Positions 1 to 11,532 are shown, numbered from the stretch's first letter. The stretch is DNA of 64,000 bases from Plantago ovata (GCA_028274465.1 CM051456.1:4155545-4219544); one strand, 5' to 3'. Numbers and translations: made by a program. Notes: a model not told the origin generated them from the letters alone.

Positions 1-168
1 TTGCCATAACCACAAATTGGAATAGAGTGGCCACTACCAACAGTAACACCAGATAAATTGCTCGTATTAAAAAAGATGTAAGAGTACCTTTAGAGTTCGT
101 CATATGAGACGTGGCCCCGGTATCCATATACCAGTTCGGATCAAGCTGAGATAAGGCCATTGTGCATG
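1..168 (-). pseudogene. copia protease region, frame-broken fragment
   Basis: Directly after gag, the minus strand encodes the copia protease start, with a W-Y-M-D-T-G-A-T-S-H-M motif around 75-115 that contains the aspartic-protease D-T-G triad. It is in a different frame from gag. A second frame change follows within about 40 codons, before a V-G-S-G-H-S-I-P stretch near the window edge. Two frame breaks in about 150 bp indicate a decayed pol. Confidence 0.7.
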
Positions 169-1223
169 GTTGCCTCAACGTCCGTAGGTGTCCAGGTCTG
201 TGCCGCATGTGCCTGGGGCTGATGCGGACGAGGGCCTAAGAGGCCGGCTTGGCGAGAGCCAGCAGACTGATCCCATGGCTGAGACGGGTAAGGGCAAGGA
301 GGCACGGGCCAGTGAGGGGACTGCATCCAGGCCCACGGCGGTGGTTGCATCCACTGTTGCGGACTCCAAGATGAGGAACCGGGAGGACCAGAACGAGGGG
401 CAGAGCGGCCAGAAAACGAACCACCAGATTGACGGTTGTTGCGTTTGTTATTTTGGCGGCCTTTGGACTTGCCAGAACCAGAATCCCTGTGCGATCGGCC
501 CTCCTGTGGATCAGCAGGTTCACTAGCAACCAGCAAGGCATCATCCGGAATAGATTTCTGCAGGGCACTCTCATCCAACGTTAACATAGAGCGAGCCTCA
601 AGGAACGATGGCAGAACCTTTTTGTGGCGAATGACAGACGCAACGCCCGCATATGCCGGTGTGAGGCCGCCAAGGATGCGCAGAATGAGCCGATTATTGG
701 TAACAGGGGCACCCACTTTACTCAATTGATCAAAAAGCGACTTGAGGCGTTGGCAGTTGGCGGAAACCGAAGGAAAATCCTTCATACACGTGTTGTGAAA
801 CTCGTTTTCAAGAGTGACCGCCCGAGAGTTTTTATTGTCTTGAAACAGGTCACGGAGACGAGCCCACAGATCTTGAGCAATGACATCAGGCTCAATCACC
901 GTATGAAGCAGATCGGTCGAGATGGTGGCATAAATCCAGCCAACCACGGCGGCATCCAAAGTATCCCAAATCTCCTTCTCGTCGTCAGAACGCGTGGGTT
1001 GGGGCTTAGGGTTGCCGTCGACATCCAGGGACGGTAGGATGTGAGAGAGAACTTTGTGAGAACGACAATGGACCTTGAAGAGCTCTGCCCATGTCGCATA
1101 TTGGACGTTCTCGATCTCAAGGGTGACAGGGACGTGACTCTTGATGTTGGAAACAACCAGAGCAGGGTGATAGGTAGAGATGGAGGTGGGGGTTGTGTCT
1201 TTGGAGGTGGAGCCGTCGACCAT
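141..1223 (-). CDS. copia gag polyprotein (UBN2 / retrotran_gag type)
   Basis: A 360-codon minus-strand ORF beginning 85 bp inside the PBS. It shows the helical gag core of plant copia elements: a VTLEIENVQYATWAELF-type start, DLWARLRDLFQDNKNSRA near residue 120, and ILGGLTPAYAGV near residue 183. The C-terminal third is rich in Gly, Ser, Arg, Pro and Gln, and no CCHC zinc knuckle is visible. The ORF stops just before the protease active-site region, where the reading frame changes. In an intact copia element gag continues into pol, so this stop is probably a decay mutation rather than a natural end. The product would form the virus-like particle core. Function now is unlikely. Confidence 0.8.
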   Translation of the reverse strand: MVDGSTSKDTTPTSISTYHPALVVSNIKSHVPVTLEIENVQYATWAELFKVHCRSHKVLSHILPSLDVDGNPKPQPTRSDDEKEIWDTLDAAVVGWIYATISTDLLHTVIEPDVIAQDLWARLRDLFQDNKNSRAVTLENEFHNTCMKDFPSVSANCQRLKSLFDQLSKVGAPVTNNRLILRILGGLTPAYAGVASVIRHKKVLPSFLEARSMLTLDESALQKSIPDDALLVASEPADPQEGRSHRDSGSGKSKGRQNNKRNNRQSGGSFSGRSAPRSGPPGSSSWSPQQWMQPPPWAWMQSPHWPVPPCPYPSQPWDQSAGSRQAGLLGPRPHQPQAHAAQTWTPTDVEATMHNGLISA

Positions 1224-1315
1224 GATGATCGATGAGCTGGGACGGAAAAAGAAGAGAAACGGCAGAGAAAGAAAGAGGCGGAAGCTAGGTTAGATCGTAA
1301 CCTAATTTGATACCA

Positions 1316-1462
1316 TGAAAGAATGTAATCCCTTGCCTTTCTCATTCACATAACATGTATTTATATACAACTACGTTAGGCTATAAACGAGGACTAATTA
1401 CAACAAAATCTTTCTATTCCATCCTTTACAGATATAGCTAACTAATACTACGTATTCTAACA
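1316..1462 (-). repeat. 5' LTR of the copia element (147 bp)
   Basis: On the plus strand the segment starts TGAAAGAATG directly beside the PBS and ends TATTCTAACA, so it has the TG...CA ends of an LTR in minus orientation. A minus-strand TATA-like stretch, TATATAAATA, lies at about 1357-1367 and would be the element promoter. Bases 1463-1467 (TTGAT) would be the target duplication, but the partner copy is outside the window. Confidence 0.75.
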
Positions 1463-1786
1463 TTGATGTGATCATGTAACAAATTAAAAGCATCAAATTT
1501 ACACTACGATGCAGAATCAGGTTTAATTTATAGTATGAACCGCGTCACACGCGTAATCTTGTAAAACATTATTGTTTTATTAAATAATATATTGAAATAA
1601 ATGGAATGAATATATAATCTTCACATAATGACTTCAAACGTAATAAAAAAATAACTAATTGAGTAATTAAACTTAATATAAATGGTGTGCTATAAATGTA
1701 TATAGTTTTTGTAGTTATGCAATTAATAGTTTTGGATTGAACTATATTAGACATACGAAAAGTATTTTTCCGATGAGTTAAGAACC

Positions 1787-1916
1787 GGCTAGTGATATAG
1801 TCAAAGCTAAAATTACTAATGCCAGAGCAATTTGTGCAATCTTAGGAATGATTAACATTTTTAAAAGGTAAATTGCTCTGGCATTAGTAATTTTAGCTCT
1901 GACTATATCACTAGCC
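1787..1916. mobile_element. MITE with about 50-bp inverted repeats and a 9-bp target duplication
   Basis: The 130-bp segment starts GGCTAGTGATATAGTC and ends GACTATATCACTAGCC. The arms are imperfect inverted repeats of about 50 bp that include TTACTAATGCCAGAGCAATTT and its complement. It is flanked by TTAAGAACC (1778-1786) and TTAATAACC (1917-1925), a 9-bp duplication with one mismatch. The second Helitron-like copy has the uninterrupted site TTAAGAATC-ATCAGATAC at about 50687, which confirms the insertion. A 9-bp duplication points to the Mutator superfamily. Confidence 0.85.
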
Positions 1917-2281
1917 TTAATAACCATCAGATACATCTCTAGACTTTGGAAACATTCAACTTCAAAATCTGCAATGCATCTTTTTCGCATGTTAATTGGT
2001 ATTCTTCATCAGTTGAATATATTGTCAAGTGCTTCGTATAAACATTCTAGTTTCATAATATGATGTTTTTAGTTATTTTTATCGTATGATTTAAGAATAA
2101 TTTAAGGTCAAAATGACCATCGAAAAAGTCAACAAAATCAAGTGTTACATTTATTATTGGATGGAGGAAGTATGTCTTTTTTTATAAAAACATATCATGG
2201 TTATTTTTAAAATTAAGTATAATACGTCATACAACCCTATGTTAAAAAATAAAAATTTAAGAAGAGAATGAATAATAAAGA

Positions 2282-2450
2282 AAAAAATTACGTCAATAAG
2301 ATTCGAACCCAACACCTTCAACTAAATAATGATACAAATAATAGATAAAAATCACGCCAACAAGATTCGAACCAAACACCTTCAATAAAAATAATGGAGA
2401 AATATCACGCCAACAGGATTCGAACCCTACATATTTTAATTAACTAATGA
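2282..2450. repeat. Three-unit minisatellite containing GATTCGAACC
   Basis: Three units of roughly 52-65 bp each contain ACGCCAACA(A/G)GATTCGAACC followed by a CACCTTCAA-type stretch. The same array is present in the second copy of the surrounding repeat (about 51030-51190). GATTCGAACC is the complement of a tRNA B-box-like motif, but there is no tRNA fold. Confidence 0.65.
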
Positions 2451-2817
2451 CACATGTACGCACCAGATTGAAATTGGATAAGTAAAATCAACGGATTAAA
2501 ATTGATTGGTAGGTCAATCAATTGGTTAAGTCAACCAGCTTATTATGTTACTTTATTATATTACTTTAAAACAATTAATAGATGGATAGCTAGCATAAAT
2601 GCATAATAATAAGAAGTAATGGCCTAATTAGCTTTCTTGTTTAATTTGACATTCATTAACAGAAAACCTACATCACGGAACAGAATATTATTCATAACTT
2701 GATCATAACTTCAACACCAAACAAATTAAATAGAAACATTATTCATAGAATTGAAATGCAGGGAAATTTGTAGTAATGAGTAATAAACCAACTCTTTCAC
2801 CCTCAATCTTCAATTTT

Positions 2818-3798
2818 CTAGGAAAATTTGAACGTCAAACCAGATCCTTCCAACTTTGATTCGAGAATGTCTTGATAGCGTCTCGCCATTGAAGGAGTCA
2901 AGTAGTTGCTCCAGTCTCCAACTTGTCCTTTCCTGAAAAATGTGTTGTTTTTCATCAAATTAACACGGTTATTACTCTCTGCCTTATTAACTTCAAGACT
3001 CTTTAGATTCTCGAAGCTACATAATTTCGCTATCCGCTCCACAAGACCTTGTTCCTCCTCCTCCTCCGAGAAAGGCATCCCAACAAAATCAGCAATCTTT
3101 TTCACATGAGAAATTATATCCTCTTTTAGATCCTCGTACTTGAGGAACAAGACTTTATGTCTATCTTTGACATGTGCCTCCCAGAATCCCAACACATGAT
3201 CCCAAAATGGGCCGAAAAAATGAAGGCCTTCACAAAACATGTCGAAGTTCTGTTCTAATGATGGCAGCACAATGCCGTTTTCAACCATGAAATGCCAAAA
3301 CGATATGAACTGGTCTAAGGGATTTCGACAAATATATATTATTCGACATTTAGACTCACGGATGGAGCTAGGGAGTGATAAGTAAGGGACATGGGATGAA
3401 TAAAGTCTTGGAGACGCAATATTATTTTCGAAGGCATAAAATTTAAAGTCAAAAGAGGGTACTAAAAGATGGGGGTTTGTAGTCAAGAGAGGACTCTGTT
3501 CAACGGGGTAAATGTCTCGTTTGACTATGCTAAACACCATGGCTTTTAACCAAGTGGTGCCGCATTTTGGATTGGTACACAACATAATGTCAGTGTCATG
3601 TGCTATGAATTGCTTTTGGAACCGAACTGTAACTTCAAGATACTCTGCTAGGCACCAAAATCCATCAAATAGGACAAATTCGAAGTTAGGACCAAGTGCC
3701 TTTACCTCAAGTGTTTTGAGCAACTCTTGAATTTCGTAATTAGGTGCATTTTGGTGATCAACTAGCTCTTGATTCTGAGTTTTGGCTTCCCCATCCAT
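2818..3798 (-). CDS. Cytosolic sulfotransferase (plant SOT / flavonol sulfotransferase family)
   Basis: A single-exon gene of 326 codons plus stop from the preferred ATG at 3798. The ORF is open upstream to an ATG at 3897, but a TATA box (3875-3886) lies within that extension and 326 residues is normal for plant SOTs. The family transfers sulfate from PAPS to hydroxyl groups of small acceptors such as flavonols, brassinosteroids, desulfoglucosinolates or hydroxyjasmonate; the substrate cannot be told here. Seen in the protein: the PAPS 5'-phosphosulfate loop PKCGTTWLK (residues 77-85; the usual Ser is Cys), the catalytic His in SSHVPY (about 136), the 3'-phosphate site CRNPLDQFISFWHF (about 157-170), and the C-terminal RKGQVGDW signature (289-296). 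It looks intact and cytosolic, with no signal peptide. Confidence 0.9.
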   Translation of the reverse strand: MDGEAKTQNQELVDHQNAPNYEIQELLKTLEVKALGPNFEFVLFDGFWCLAEYLEVTVRFQKQFIAHDTDIMLCTNPKCGTTWLKAMVFSIVKRDIYPVEQSPLLTTNPHLLVPSFDFKFYAFENNIASPRLYSSHVPYLSLPSSIRESKCRIIYICRNPLDQFISFWHFMVENGIVLPSLEQNFDMFCEGLHFFGPFWDHVLGFWEAHVKDRHKVLFLKYEDLKEDIISHVKKIADFVGMPFSEEEEEQGLVERIAKLCSFENLKSLEVNKAESNNRVNLMKNNTFFRKGQVGDWSNYLTPSMARRYQDILESKLEGSGLTFKFS

Positions 3799-3874
3799 GA
3801 GGTGGTTGGTTGGGAGAAGAGGTGGGATATTTCGACAAATTACAAATCGAAAAATATTTCTGCAGGATATTGAT

Positions 3875-3886
3875 CTATATATAGAT
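3875..3886 (-). promoter_or_regulatory. TATA box of the sulfotransferase gene
   Basis: The minus strand reads CTATATATAG about 80 bp upstream of the ATG at 3798. This spacing suits a plant core promoter with a 40-50 nt leader, and it argues against the longer ORF start at 3897. Confidence 0.55.
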
Positions 3887-3898
3887 TTTAGTACCACA

Positions 3899-4650
3899 GT
3901 ATCTACAGAATTGCCTTTCAGCTTGAGCTCATACTAGTCAAATGAGCAAATGATACCATTATATAGATGAACGGATGAAGTGACCAAGTGGAGGTGGGGT
4001 AGCAGAGTAAGTGTATTAACTATTAAAAATACCTTCAGATTTTCGAATAAATGAGTTATAGGAAAACCAAGTGCAGGTGAAGTAGTTTGAAGTACCTGGT
4101 GGAATATAAGTTGGAATTAATATATAATATGTTTTTAAATAGTTTAACTTATCCAGTTTATTAATTATTTTAAGAAAATTAAGTTGGATTTTTTTTTTCC
4201 TTTAGCTTAAGCTGGTAGCACGTAGGGAAGTGAACGACTGATTAAAAAAAACACACGATCTATGAACTAAACTGTGGGGGTATAATATACCATAGACGAT
4301 CCTAAGCAGATACTGTAGCTTAGCCAGAAACCAGAAAATCCGACCCATGTCCCATGAGCAGTGACATAAGCACATTAATCATGGAATTAAAGAGAAAATG
4401 AAAGGCCTCTATTATACATGTAAAACGTGGTTGAGAAATCTTTCATCCCTACATATACTCACTGATGACTTATTTGGTTGTTTAATTTTGTGTGTTTGTG
4501 CATTTTAGCCTTTTAAATGTACCTAATGATGACATGTATTGGGCCAGCTGGGTGTTTAATCATAGAATGCTAATGCAAGTGTACATTAACAGACAGGCAG
4601 AGCTGCAGAGGCTGGTAATTAAATTAAGGTAATCCATTAGATTAATTCAA
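3899..4650. other. Intergenic spacer, no gene seen
   Basis: AT-rich DNA upstream of the sulfotransferase and downstream of the NRG2-like gene, which are transcribed in the same direction. It must hold the sulfotransferase promoter and the NRG2-like 3' UTR/terminator. I see no ORF of note and no clear transposon ends. Confidence 0.5.
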
Positions 4651-4754
4651 GGCAAGAACATTAGTACAACAACACTCAAAAAGTTGCACAGAAATCATTC
4701 AGTCTCTCTCTCTAACATAACATTGACAAAATGTAGTAGTATGAGCAAGACAGA

Positions 4755-7700
4755 TTACGCACCCTTGTTCAAATGCTGCGATTGCGTTAGCCATCTCAGT
4801 CTGTCATAAGCGTCAAAACACGCATGTGCATAATCAGAAAGAGCTCGGAAAAGCTCAGGCAATCTGATCTTCAAATTCCCAGCAGACTTCTCCCTCACTT
4901 GAATGCATAGCTTCTGGTGGTGTTCGATTTCCTCATCCAGCCTCTTTTTCAAGCTATCCACCGCAAACTCCCGCTCTCTAGCCGGATCCTTAGCATTTGC
5001 ATCCGTAATCTTATCAGGATCTGTCTCATCATGTGGGCCCCTCCGCTGCGTGTACTTCTGGAACCAATCCTCAAATGCCTGTTTCTTCCTCAAGTACTCT
5101 CTTCTAGTTTCCTCGTGTTTTTCCTTGGACTTCATTTCTTCCTCCTGGTGAATAATAATAGTCTTTATAACTGCACCAAAGGACGAGATTGCATTTTTTG
5201 CCACTTCATCTGGAAGCTTCTCGAGGTGGTCGTGCCAGGTGACGAGTAACGGTTGGATAGGGGGGTTTGAAGCTCTTGGAGGTGACGAGACTTTTTCTCT
5301 CAGGCTACTTTCAGTTGGGATGAGATTTAGCTTCAGCCAAGCATTGAGAGTGTTGATGTATTGCCTTTGATAGCTCACAAGCTTTTCAAATTCAGAAAGC
5401 CATCGATCAATTACATTGGCAAGCTGCTTCGTACGCTCATGATGATGCTTGGTTGTTTCGATGAGAAGCCCAGAAACATCTAGGGATTTCAGGTCTATCA
5501 CAATCTTATACTGGCTGTCATGATGTGTGCACATGGATTCCCACATGTTTCTCATCCTGCATTAACATTAAAAAAATATATAAAAAAATTTTTTTAAAAA
5601 ATTAGGCAATCTAGAACATTTGTTTCCATGTTTGACTGGAAAAATGTTCATATAAGAGTACCACAGGCAGGTTTCTGATGTTCCTAGTTGCTATTTGGGC
5701 TCACTCAGGAAACAGAGCTCAATTAGGTGTCTTGCATTTTTCATATGCATATAACATTCAATAAGATCGTTATAGGCAGAGTTTCAATGTTCTTAGTTGC
5801 TGTAAGGCCACAGTAAATAAGATCCGATCAAGTGCCTATTGTAATTATCTAATCCTATCTACATTGCACTTTCAAGAAATTAACAGATACACAAGATTGC
5901 CAGCAATACTAAGGACATTGAAAGGAAAGATAAGATTTACTGTAGCACTAAATCATGTGGGTAAGGAGCAAAGAATCTTCACTATTTTGTCGAATAGAAT
6001 CCAGATTTACGACTATATGCTTCGTAATTGCATGACAACCATTCAATCAACATACAACAGAAAACAATGGCCACTAAAGCGTAACATGATAGTAGAACTT
6101 GATGAACAGATAGCATCAATCACAGAATGGTCTGAAGTTATTTGAAAGAATAGTCGTTGAAATTTTCCTCTCAGTCAAAAGTTCCAACCATATTCGGAAA
6201 GCTCATCAACTAAATCCAACTATGTAATCTCAGAACTAGAATAGTTACCAAGAATTGGGTGACTAGGAATTTGAAAAACAACTGCCATATAAAGCAGCTT
6301 ATGATGTATCTCCGTGTATACGCTACATATTAAAGCAAATAAAAGAGTGTGTGGGCCCCAGGAAAGTATACCATGAGGAGAAACTACTTGTCACAAGACT
6401 CACAGCGCAGTAGCACGTCACGAATATGATGTGGTACAAGCTTTGAATAACAGGGAAGCAAAGTAGTTATGGACTTATGGTCGAGGAATTTCCCAGAATT
6501 GGAATTAGTATGCCACCTTGGCACTTGCTTAGTAGAAGATGTGGTGCAACGAATGTAAGAAAAGTTCCTTCAGAAGAACATGTATAACCTACAGAAAGAT
6601 TTCTTTCGAGACTCCACTTTTGATTGTAAACTTTCAACAGAAAAACGAGAACTATAGCCATAAGTATAAGATGATGACCAGGAAAGAGTTGTCTAGATGC
6701 TTAATACTATGTGGCTCATACAAATATTAGGTCATTTATAAGCAAGAACTTAGAGGACAAATGATCCTTCCAGATAATAAAGGATCAAGAAGGGGCTTAA
6801 TAAACTGGGCCTGCTATAGAAACTTACCCGTGAACAAGAGCTACAAGTTTCGGGTACAACTGCTTATCACGTATATCATTCACTTCTGAGACAGTTGAAT
6901 CCAAAGATTGCATATCAACTATATATCGTGTATGCAAATGGCTAACAGCAGCTTTTGCCTTTTCCAGTTGCTCAGAGCTAGCATTGCGTTTTTTCAGTTT
7001 ATTAAGCACAGAAACTTTGCGCTGGTACTCTAGTTTCATCAGCTCACCAGTCTACACCACAAAGACACAACAAATAGTACACGGTAATGTTAATAACCTG
7101 TGAGCCTTCATAAAGTGTTAATAACATGGACAAAATAAGGTCTGTGTGTGTTTAACTGTGTATGTGTGCGGAAGAGGTTCTAATTTATTGCACCTTGACT
7201 TCTTCGTACAGTTTTTTCTCCCATGCTAGCAATTTATCCAACACTGTAGCGTGTGTCTCAAGATCTTCCACACCAACGTTATCATTTGCTCCATTGCCAT
7301 TAGCTGCACCTCTGAAGGATTTGTTCCACGTAATAACTTGCATGACTCTTGCTGCATGATCAATGTGTGCTGAAAAATAAGAGCAACAAATCCATCAAGC
7401 ATAAGACAACAGATTTGACTGTCTTTGCAATTCGTAGGAATAGATAGATTAGAATGAGAAGCAATGTGGAAAGAAACAGAAGCTGTTTTGAAACTGAAAG
7501 ACACATTAGGTAATTAGACAGGCTGATCATTACTCGTAAAAAGCTTAGCATGATGACGGAGTAACTGCATACATGCAGATAGCAAACCAGTCGAAGTATC
7601 ATCATCATAAACACACAAGATGTGAAATATCCAGTTCTGGTTACTTGCATTGTGTAGATAGATTTAGACAATATCTGTGTGTAAGGTGTGCATAACATCC

Positions 7701-8993
7701 TAATATAAACCAGTTGGGCAAATCCATTTAACCAGATAGGTATATTCTAATTCTCTTCATGTCATCCAAGTCAATTGGTAACTTAACCAACATTCCTATA
7801 TCTGCAATTCTGCATTTAATATCGAACTTAAAGAGCCTAATGGTACGTAAATCTAAATCTAGCAATAGAAATCTCTAACGTAAACTTTAAACCCTTCCTA
7901 TGGAGCAGACCATTATCAACTTTTTCTTTAAGAAAGAAAAATCTAGTGCACAACAAATAAAATTATGAAGCTACTATTCACCTCTATTATCAGCAAAATT
8001 TGAATGATAATGCAGCCGTGTGGCCTCCAGCATCTTCGAAACCTCCTGAGAGCTTTGAGAAGCCTTAAGAAAATGATCGTCTATGTCACTCAAAATTTTC
8101 AAAATATCCACACCGCTACTCTTTCCCGTCCCACTCCCACCAGTGAACCCAACTCTAGACAATGCAGGTGGCGCAGTATTAGAGTGCATAAACTGCTTCT
8201 CAGTTGCACCACTCATCGGCTCAGGCGTCTTGAACTCTTCAATCTCCTCAACCCCACCTTGCTGCTTCTTTGGTGTCGTAAAATCCACATTTCCTCCTAC
8301 ATTGCCAAAATTCATCTCCACACTTCCATTTCTCTCCTCTTCATACTCCTCCTCCTCCTCCCCTTCCTCCTCAACCTCTTCCAATGACGGCTGCCCAATA
8401 TTATTATCCATGAAGAAATAATCCCATGCCATCCCTCTGATCTCCGGTGGTGTCTTTGAATCCGGTGTATTCAAATTCTTCATCGACGCCAACTCCTCAA
8501 CCCCTTTCTTCCTCAACCTATACTCATCTTTCTCTTCCTCCTCCTCCTCCTCCTCTTCCTCATAATCATCATTCTCCTCAATCACAATCCCCTTCATCTT
8601 CCTATTCATTCTGTCCGAACGAGTCATCTCAGCCGGCATTGTAACCGAACGCTGAAGTGGCGTCACCGGCGTCATAGGTGAAAAGCTAGGTAACGGTGGA
8701 GGCGGAGGCGGCAAGTTTGACTCCATGGGAGGCATTGGTGGTGGCGGAGGAGGCGGTGGCTCCTCCGGGGCAGGTGGATCAGCAGGCGCCGCTGTCTCCA
8801 AAGGCGGAGGGGGCACTTCACCTTGAGCATAGTCACTCAAAGCAGCACCAGTGTCCTTAAGTGACACAGAGTACCCAGAATGAGCTGAAGCAAACAAATT
8901 CCTAACTGTCACTACCTCTTTCATCAGATTCCTCCTGTCCTTACACCTAGAAACAGACTCCTCATTGTCTATCTTCGATTGAGCACAACCCAT
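4755..8993 (-). CDS. NRG2-like protein with DUF630 and DUF632 domains
   Basis: Four exons by splice signals and frame: 8993-7982, 7369-7194, 7051-6828 and 5556-4755, giving 737 residues. Junction frames join cleanly, for example SNFADNR to [17 protein letters not shown]. The N-terminus [20 protein letters not shown] is the DUF630 start; Gly2/Cys3 fit N-myristoylation and palmitoylation, so membrane association is likely. Exon 1 also encodes poly-proline runs (about residues 60-100) and acidic Glu runs (about 145-160 and 215-230). DUF632, predicted helical, spans from about residue 295 into exon 4. The Arabidopsis relative NRG2 is a nitrate-signalling regulator that interacts with NLP7, and other members affect leaf shape; the exact role here is unknown. 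A further 5' UTR intron is possible but unproven. Confidence 0.88.
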
Positions 8994-11532
8994 TCTGCTA
9001 ACTTTGTGCTTCAATCCAAAAAGGGTTTCACATAGAGAACCTCAAATACAAAAGCATGTGCACAAACAAGCAGTCTAACATCAATTAACATGCATACATG
9101 ACTACAAATCAAATCTTTCTTGATCCATTTCCCACAACAAACAACAACAAAAAATGCTCAAACTTAAACTAAAATGTGGGTTTTTCTCAAGTAGCAGAGC
9201 ATATGCACTCAATTAAGATGCATACATGACTAAAAATCGAATCTTTCTTGATGAATTCACACAACAAAAGAGCTTGAACTCAAACTAAAATGTGGGTTTT
9301 CTTTCTCGTAGAAGTATTAACTACAGGGATCGCAAAAGGAAGCAACTTGATGTAAAAACTGAAACTTTCAACAAAGGGTATTCAAGAAAAGGGGTTTCTT
9401 TTTGAAAGGTTAGATTTTGTTGTGAGAAGGAAGGAAGGGAAATGAAAATGGAGAAAAGCAGAAAGGGACAAATTTTACGAAAACAGTGCACTGTGGGAAG
9501 TACAGACAAGGGGGTGGGAGGGTGGTGGGTGGGTTGTGTCCGGTTAGATTGGGTCCAGTTTTCTGCAGTTTGAGCTGGAACCCTAGTAAATAATGAATTT
9601 AATTCAGGCAGTACAGGTAAGAATTTGATGGATTGGTAAGAAGATAATGTCGAGGTTGAACTGAAATGATAGAGACAAGACTGGCGAAGGTGTTTCAAAT
9701 ATGGAAGGTGTAACGGTCATCACTCCCGAGGCTGTACGCTGCCGTTTTAATGTTCAGTTCTGGGTATCTGTGGGATTTTGCATTCTAGTCCCTGAGGTTT
9801 TGAGGTTTATAGGATGTTCCCCTGAAGTACAAAGCTGTTGCCATTTTCGCCCCCCTTCATTATTATGCTTTTGTTTTAACTTCTTATCTTTCTTCGGAAA
9901 GTGCCTTTGTTTGTATCTATTTGGCTATTTGCCATCATTTGGAATATGAAAAGATTGAAGTATGGGTTTGGAAATATGAAATTATTCATCACTCATCACC
10001 AAACAAAAAGTAAATGATAGATAGCTACAAGCTGGGAACCTATATCTTCAAGATTGAATTCAAACATAAAGGTTTAAGAATTCTTCACGATTAAAAGAAA
10101 TGGAAACTATTAAGCATTAAATTGATTGTTTTGTTTATAGTAACTTTTAAACTCAAGTTAATGGGACTAATGTACGGATCAACACAACATAGAACACCAT
10201 AAAACAATTCGTTTACTTTTTTTATTTACATAATAAACCTTGATTTTGCTATGCTCTAAAAAGGTAAAGCATATATCAACTTGTCTTTCGCTTCTGGAAT
10301 AGTCGGTTTCATTTGATACCATACATTATATTTTTGCTGATTAACCATTATATATACATTAATACCCAAAAGCTGGCTATGACTAATGACTGAGCTGTTG
10401 TATAATTGAGACATAAACTACACGTAACTTTTTATTTTTTTTTCCAGGAACATCATAATGTAATTACGACAGCATCTTATCGTGTGTGAAAAATAAAGAA
10501 GATAATAGAAGTATACTATACACCAGCTTAATATATGATGAAAATAACAGTAAATATAAAAATATGCGTTGAATTCAAAGTTCCAAATTTAAAATTTCAG
10601 GTTTAATATTTTACTTATTTCTTGTAATGGAACGTTTGGTTCTAATGTAATGTAGCAAGCAAGAAGGATTTGCATCTCTAAATTAGTTACTAATTTACAA
10701 GGCAAATATTGAATCATAACTCAAATAAATTCACCTTTCTCATCTCCCTCCCTATATCTGTTACTAGTATTCAATTTCTCATCCCATCTATAAATCAACT
10801 CCAACCGTTCTTTAACCCCCTTCATTTCTCATTTCGCCCCGCAAGTATTTTACTCATTTAAGGTTATTGACTTATGAAGCTTAGCCGGCAATACTTGAGG
10901 ATAACAAAAGCACACAACTATTTTAAGTGACCGGAGAACCTTTTCTTGGAGCAAAACTGGCAAATTTAGTGATAGTTTGAAAGCACCCACATAAAAGAAG
11001 TCTTTTCAAAAACAAAGGGGCCTTCTAAGCCCACGTCCACGTCGGTGCCCCCAAACTACACTTTTTTGCTTTCGGGACAAACAAAATGACATACAGTGAA
11101 AATATCATTACAACATTCCTCACATACAACCACTAAATTCAGTTCTTTTTCACCTGCGTGAGAAACAGCAGGAGTTTTCAACAGGTACATTTCCTGCATT
11201 GCAAAAATCCATGACAGCCAAATTACACTTGCAGCAGTCCGCAGATCATTTACAGGAATAATGGAAGACGAGCATGGCAGTACGCATCCAAAATTGCATG
11301 CTCTCTTACGAACCTGCGACTGGAAACAACGAAAAACAAAATTAGTGGTGATGATTACCAGCGTATCATGTACATGGAAGATAGCTAAGAATTACGTGCT
11401 GATATGTGTATGGATAGGCATACACAATATTATCTGTTTTAGCCAAAAAAATGGAAAATCATCTGGAAATGCAACAAAAGGAACTTGTGCGCTGAGCTTA
11501 TCACCTCATAACACCTACATAGAACCTGATAT
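8994..11532. other. Intergenic: NRG2-like promoter side and ASI1-like 3' UTR side
   Basis: 8994 to about 9700 should be the NRG2-like 5' UTR and promoter; it contains a near-duplicate AAATCxAATCTTTCTTGAT stretch at about 9106-9126 and 9234-9252. About 11080-11532 is probably the ASI1-like 3' UTR. The middle part (9950-11050) is AT-rich with no convincing gene, repeat ends or RNA gene. Confidence 0.45.

Larger units (their letters stand above)
1..1462 (-). mobile_element. Ty1/copia LTR retrotransposon, 5' part (runs off the left edge)
   Basis: Read on the minus strand, the order is a short LTR (1462 to 1316), a primer-binding site TGGTATCA (1315 to 1308), a gag ORF (1223 to 141), then protease sequence up to the window edge. 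The LTR starts TGTTAGAATACG and ends TTCA. The PBS matches the initiator-Met tRNA type used by copia elements. The short LTR with a TGTTAGAATA start resembles Ale/Retrofit-like copia elements, which is an inference. Integrase, reverse transcriptase and RNase H would lie outside the window. The element is probably inactive because of frame breaks near the protease. Confidence 0.85.
1537..2582 (-). mobile_element. Helitron-like non-autonomous element, copy 1 (interrupted by a MITE)
   Basis: The sequence recurs with high similarity at 50443-51358. In the second copy the minus strand ends with a short hairpin (CGCGT-GTG-ACGCG), then GTTC and CTAG followed by T, which matches the 3' signature of plant Helitrons (hairpin, CTRR, insertion before T). 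In this copy the terminal CTAG has decayed to CATA. A minus-strand start at TCTATTAATTG (2582) would fit the TC 5' end, but that end is not confirmed by copy 2. No ORF is present. Helitron identity is an inference; the two-copy repeat is directly visible. Confidence 0.55.

Noticed and set aside
2285..2430. GATTCGAACC motifs as tRNA B boxes
   Set aside because: They recur as a minisatellite without A boxes or tRNA folds.
3799..3897. N-terminal 33-residue extension of the sulfotransferase
   Set aside because: It contains the TATA box and would give an unusual N-terminus; the downstream ATG gives the family length.
4903..5249. Plus-strand frames opposite the NRG2-like last exon
   Set aside because: Shadows of a conserved exon on the other strand.
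5864..6145. 93-codon plus-strand ORF
   Set aside because: It lies inside the third intron of the NRG2-like gene on the opposite strand and has no recognisable family.
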